Positions 46,451-49,069 of a stretch of DNA of 49,069 bases are shown here, in pieces; positions within the stretch are counted from its first letter, which is position 1; every line of letters begins with the position of its first letter. The DNA lies in NCBI RefSeq assembly GCF_000764225.1, contig NZ_JQED01000012.1, positions 1-49,069 of the forward strand, read 5' to 3'. The translations under genes and the position numbers were made by a program. The stretch comes from Colwellia psychrerythraea. GTDB lineage: Bacteria; Pseudomonadota; Gammaproteobacteria; Enterobacterales; Alteromonadaceae. The notes below the pieces were generated by a model. It was not told where the DNA came from. It was given only the letters and a program-made list of their open reading frames with translations, and did no database searches.

Positions 46451-46630
46451 TTACTCACTAGAGAAAAAACAACTTACGCCCAAAATAATCCATCCAGAAA
46501 CAGCTACCCAATACAACATTGGCTCTTGCTCTCGATAGACAACGTCATACAAGAGTGTGTAGCCAAAATAAATGTCCCATGCAGCCCACAAAAATAGTGC
46601 TACACCTACAACACGCCAAAAAATAGTCAT
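46451..46630 (-). CDS. Small membrane protein of unknown function
   Basis: A 59-residue protein from ATG 46630 (AGG nine bases upstream; GTG 46642 is an alternative). It has two hydrophobic helices (VVGVALFLWAAWDIYFGY and LYWVAVSGWIILGVSCFF) and many aromatic residues. I recognise no family. It lies between another small membrane gene and the radical SAM gene in one leftward run. Confidence 0.7.
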   Translation of the reverse strand: MTIFWRVVGVALFLWAAWDIYFGYTLLYDVVYREQEPMLYWVAVSGWIILGVSCFFSSE

Positions 46631-46647
46631 ACTATTTAACACCTAAA

Positions 46648-46872
46648 TTAATGTTTAAAAACCGAGATAACAACAACTTCAATTGTGCCTAGCACAATAA
46701 AAACGCATAACATGTGCCACCACTTCACTGATGCATGCTTAGCGATTATTCCTTCGCTCCAGCACCAAACAAAAATCAGTACAAACCATAGCCAATTTGA
46801 TGTGATTGGCATCAATACAAAGACGAGTAATATACTCGCAAAAAAAACATTGATAGAAATGAGCGCTAACAT
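46648..46872 (-). CDS. Small membrane protein of unknown function
   Basis: A 74-residue protein with three probable helices (LISINVFFASILLVFVLMPI, NWLWFVLIFVWCW, WWHMLCVFIVLGTIEVVVIS) and GAGGGA before the ATG. No family recognised. It is the first gene of the leftward run ending with the radical SAM gene, and its start is about 125 bases from the TetR operator. Confidence 0.72.
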   Translation of the reverse strand: MLALISINVFFASILLVFVLMPITSNWLWFVLIFVWCWSEGIIAKHASVKWWHMLCVFIVLGTIEVVVISVFKH

Positions 46873-46996
46873 GATTCCCTCGTTTACTTAAGAAATTGAG
46901 TTCAGCAAACATACTGACTGTGCATCGACTTACTTTACCGCGATATAACTAGCAGTATATTTTCATGCTGACAATTTATAGACTAACCTAACTCAC

Positions 46997-47023
46997 CTTT
47001 AATTGTCAACGTGACAATTAAAG
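46997..47023. promoter_or_regulatory. TetR operator: perfect 12-bp inverted repeat
   Basis: CTTTAATTGTCA-acg-TGACAATTAAAG. The right arm gives a -35-like GTGACA (47011-47016) before a -10-like TATACT (47032-47037) for tetR, though the spacer is only 15 bases. The left arm reads TTGACA on the minus strand toward the small membrane genes. Binding here could switch both directions at once. Confidence 0.8.
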
Positions 47024-47073
47024 TTATTTATTATACTATTCGAAGTAATTTAACTTATTGTTGGGCAAAATTT

Positions 47074-47661
47074 ATGGCAAGACCAAGTATGGCGGGACAA
47101 CGCAAAGAAGAAATATTAGATGCACTAGAACAATGCATTTTAGACAAAGGTATTCAAGCAACCTCACTAGAAAACATTGCCGAAACAGCTAAGATGAAAC
47201 GCACAATTTTACGTCATTATATTGGTAATCGTGACGATATAATCTGCGCTTTAAGTGCAAGATGGACAAGTAAATATACTCAACAATGGCAAGACCTTTT
47301 AAGTTACCTTCCCACGTCAAATAGAGCTGAGGCACTTATAGAGTCTATATTCTCCAATAGAAGCAAAGATATGATGGATAATACTATTATTGGCGAAGCT
47401 ATTTTTTCTGAAGCCAAAAGGTTAGAAACAATTAAGCTTCATCAAAAACAAATCATGCAAGAATTTATTCAGCATCTAGTTAATGAATTTTCAACACAGT
47501 ACCCCGCGGTGAAACAAGAAAAAATCGAACTCATTGCTTACGGAATTTATGCTAATTATTTAATGAGTGAATCACTGTTGCCCTTAGGCATGTATGATGA
47601 AATGTATAAATTAAAACAAACATCAATATTATTGAGCTTGCAATTACTTACTAAAGATTGA
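47074..47661 (+). CDS. TetR-family transcriptional regulator
   Basis: A 195-residue repressor-type protein. The helix-turn-helix is at about 8-55 (RKEEILDALEQCILDKGIQA, TSLENIAETAKMKRTILRHYIGNRDDII). The C-terminal ligand domain is not assignable. ATG 47074 is chosen because the upstream GTG at 47011 lies inside the operator and promoter. It probably represses itself and the leftward small-membrane/radical SAM genes. Confidence 0.93.
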   Translation: MARPSMAGQRKEEILDALEQCILDKGIQATSLENIAETAKMKRTILRHYIGNRDDIICALSARWTSKYTQQWQDLLSYLPTSNRAEALIESIFSNRSKDMMDNTIIGEAIFSEAKRLETIKLHQKQIMQEFIQHLVNEFSTQYPAVKQEKIELIAYGIYANYLMSESLLPLGMYDEMYKLKQTSILLSLQLLTKD

Positions 47662-47729
47662 TTTTCACATTGACAACAAACAATTTAATACGTACATTAC
47701 TCAGCATAATTTTTGCTTAGGTGTATCTT

Positions 47730-48320
47730 ATGAGTTTATTTAATTCAATATTAACTTCTTTTTTTATTGTTGCTATTTTTTGGGGAATAGCTCTTTTTCA
47801 AGGCCAAATAGCACATGCCATTCAGCCACAAAAAATCAGTCAAGGACCGCGAAGCGAGGTAAAAGAAATAAATGGAGTAAAAGAACAAACTGTTTTTATC
47901 TCAACAAAAGCAGTAAAACCTGAATCCATTCATATTACAGGTATTCGTCAACATGTTGAGCTAGCTGATATTCAGATGTTATGGCAAAAATTTAATAACA
48001 ATACTGAGCTGCACAAACAACTTAAACATCCCCCCAACAAAGTGTATGTGTTATATCAAAAAATATCTCAAAGCTATCAGCAAGCGGAGGTAACCATAGG
48101 ATACGATATAACCGAAATGAGGCAGTTTGATAAACACTACTCCATTGATATTAGCCAGAAGTCGGTATTATTACCTTCAAATAAATATGATGAGACACAG
48201 CTATCTGAGGCTTGGAAGAAGATAGACTCCCAAAAAGTAAAAACGTACGTACTTGAAGTACATACGTTAAATCAATCAGGTGAAACAACAAGCACACAAG
48301 TATTTGTGTCGTATCAATAG
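47730..48320 (+). CDS. Membrane-anchored GyrI-like (effector-binding) domain protein
   Basis: A 196-residue protein with one N-terminal helix (ILTSFFIVAIFWGIALFQGQIA) and a soluble part resembling the GyrI/AraC-effector-binding fold: IQMLWQKFNNNTEL, KVYVLYQKISQSYQQAEVTIGYDI and the final YVLEVHTLNQ strand. This fold binds small hydrophobic or cationic molecules in BmrR and GyrI. A membrane-anchored form is unusual. ATG 47730 has AGGTG six bases upstream and is preferred to GTG 47721. The family call rests on pattern resemblance only. Confidence 0.65.
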   Translation: MSLFNSILTSFFIVAIFWGIALFQGQIAHAIQPQKISQGPRSEVKEINGVKEQTVFISTKAVKPESIHITGIRQHVELADIQMLWQKFNNNTELHKQLKHPPNKVYVLYQKISQSYQQAEVTIGYDITEMRQFDKHYSIDISQKSVLLPSNKYDETQLSEAWKKIDSQKVKTYVLEVHTLNQSGETTSTQVFVSYQ

Positions 48321-48329
48321 GAGCATAGT

Positions 48330-49025
48330 ATGGATTTTCTAACTGAAATATTTTCACCAAACCAGATTTGGGGCTTTGAAGTATGGATGAATGATTGGTT
48401 TTTTGTGCTTGCTATTGGCTTTTTTATTGTCGAGTGTCTTAGGTACGCAGTAAAGAAAGAATTTACCAGAAATTTTCTTGGCGACAGCATTGCAAACTTT
48501 GCCACCTTAGGTTTATTTATAATCATTTTAGCTATAGTTGGCGCAGCTTACGCTGGGGTGTTTTTATATATCTACGAAAACTTCAGAGTAACGGACCTCC
48601 CCTTGAGTGGCTGGACAATTATTTGTTGCATTGTATTAGCTGACCTTGCTTATTATTGGGAACACAGGTTTTTACACATGAATGGCTTTGGTTGGGCAAC
48701 TCATACAGTACATCATAGCTCGCCTCACTTTAATATTTCAGTGGCATATCGTCATGGTCCTATGGATTGGTTTTTTCCGTTATTTTTCCACTTACCTTTA
48801 GCTATTTTAGGCTTTCATCCCTTTATCATATTTTTGGCGGAAATCATTGTGCAATTATTTCAAACCCTTTTACACACGGAGGCAGTCAAAAAACTCCCCC
48901 GCCCTATCGAAGCCATCTTTAATACCCCTTCTCATCATAGAGTGCGTAATACTATGATGCCGATCGCTCAATACCATTCAAGCCGATCACTTTTTTGTCT
49001 GCCAGTAGACCTCAGTAAAATCTAA
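48330..49025 (+). CDS. Fatty acid hydroxylase/sterol desaturase-like protein, 3' end disrupted
   Basis: An integral membrane di-iron enzyme of the fatty acid hydroxylase superfamily. Three His boxes are visible: HRFLH, HTVHHSS and SHHRV (with LLHTE between). Family members continue after the third box with a conserved tail like HHGSNxxYxDKNYGG(I/V)LxxWDxLFGT. Here, right after HHRV, the frame reads RNTMMPIAQYHSS... and stops at 49023, so about 40-60 residues are replaced. The break coincides with the inverted repeats that begin at about 48955. The gene starts ten bases after the GyrI-like gene, in a probable operon. It is likely inactive, because the ligands in that tail are lost. Confidence 0.85.
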   Translation: MDFLTEIFSPNQIWGFEVWMNDWFFVLAIGFFIVECLRYAVKKEFTRNFLGDSIANFATLGLFIIILAIVGAAYAGVFLYIYENFRVTDLPLSGWTIICCIVLADLAYYWEHRFLHMNGFGWATHTVHHSSPHFNISVAYRHGPMDWFFPLFFHLPLAILGFHPFIIFLAEIIVQLFQTLLHTEAVKKLPRPIEAIFNTPSHHRVRNTMMPIAQYHSSRSLFCLPVDLSKI

Positions 49026-49069
49026 CTTGAGTGATCGGCATCAGTCAAGGAATTTAGTTTTTTTCGCAT
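48945..49069. mobile_element. Edge of a probable insertion element
   Basis: TGATGCCGATCGCTCAA (48955-48971) and TTGAGTGATCGGCATCA (49027-49043) are inverted copies matching at 16 of 17 positions, and a third partial copy, GCCGATCACTT, lies at 48982-48992. The similarity of the upstream gene to its family ends at this point. No transposase is in view because the window stops; the element type is unknown. Confidence 0.45.

Overview
The window looks like chromosomal DNA of a marine gammaproteobacterium of the Alteromonadales, most likely Colwelliaceae (Colwellia or Thalassotalea type). The evidence is the 5' end of a 16S rRNA gene at the left edge, AT-rich coding and spacer DNA, a classic bamD / rluD-pgeF-clpB block, and many c-di-GMP and chemotaxis genes. 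The genus is inferred from overall resemblance; I could not run a search.

Layout. 1-650: start of a leftward rRNA operon with boxA and two tandem promoters. 1-6.3 kb: a large secreted subtilase, a PEP-CTERM protein and a DUF4124 protein. 6.4-15.3 kb: conserved housekeeping genes (clpB, pgeF, rluD, bamD, glnB, nadE), a lone type IV pseudopilin, a small RRM protein and a CHMI-like tautomerase. 15.3-30 kb: signalling and efflux. This holds two GGDEF proteins, one of them a GGDEF-EAL protein whose EAL domain is split by a -1 frameshift at a slippery heptamer, then a chemoreceptor with no ordinary start codon for its first membrane helix, an RND pump with its adaptor, an Aer-like PAS chemoreceptor and a cytochrome b561. 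30-35.4 kb: a PhoD-like phosphatase and a MocR / GNAT / PaiB-like group.

35.4-41.6 kb is the accessory, scarred part. It has the 3' half of a tRNA-Leu(CAA) followed by a strong hairpin, an esterase divergent from a CadC-type TPR regulator, long gene-free stretches, and a decayed integron integrase (intI) pseudogene. 41.7-45.1 kb: a fused PNPOx-like / flavin reductase / [2Fe-2S] protein with an AhpD-like protein, divergent from a LysR regulator.

45.2-49 kb: a cobalamin-binding-type radical SAM enzyme and two tiny membrane proteins, divergent from a TetR regulator across a perfect 12-bp inverted repeat. Beyond TetR lie a membrane-anchored GyrI-like protein and a fatty-acid-hydroxylase/sterol-desaturase-like gene that loses family similarity just after its last His box. 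The lost end coincides with inverted repeats that look like the edge of a mobile element. This locus is the best candidate here for an undescribed system, possibly lipid modification.
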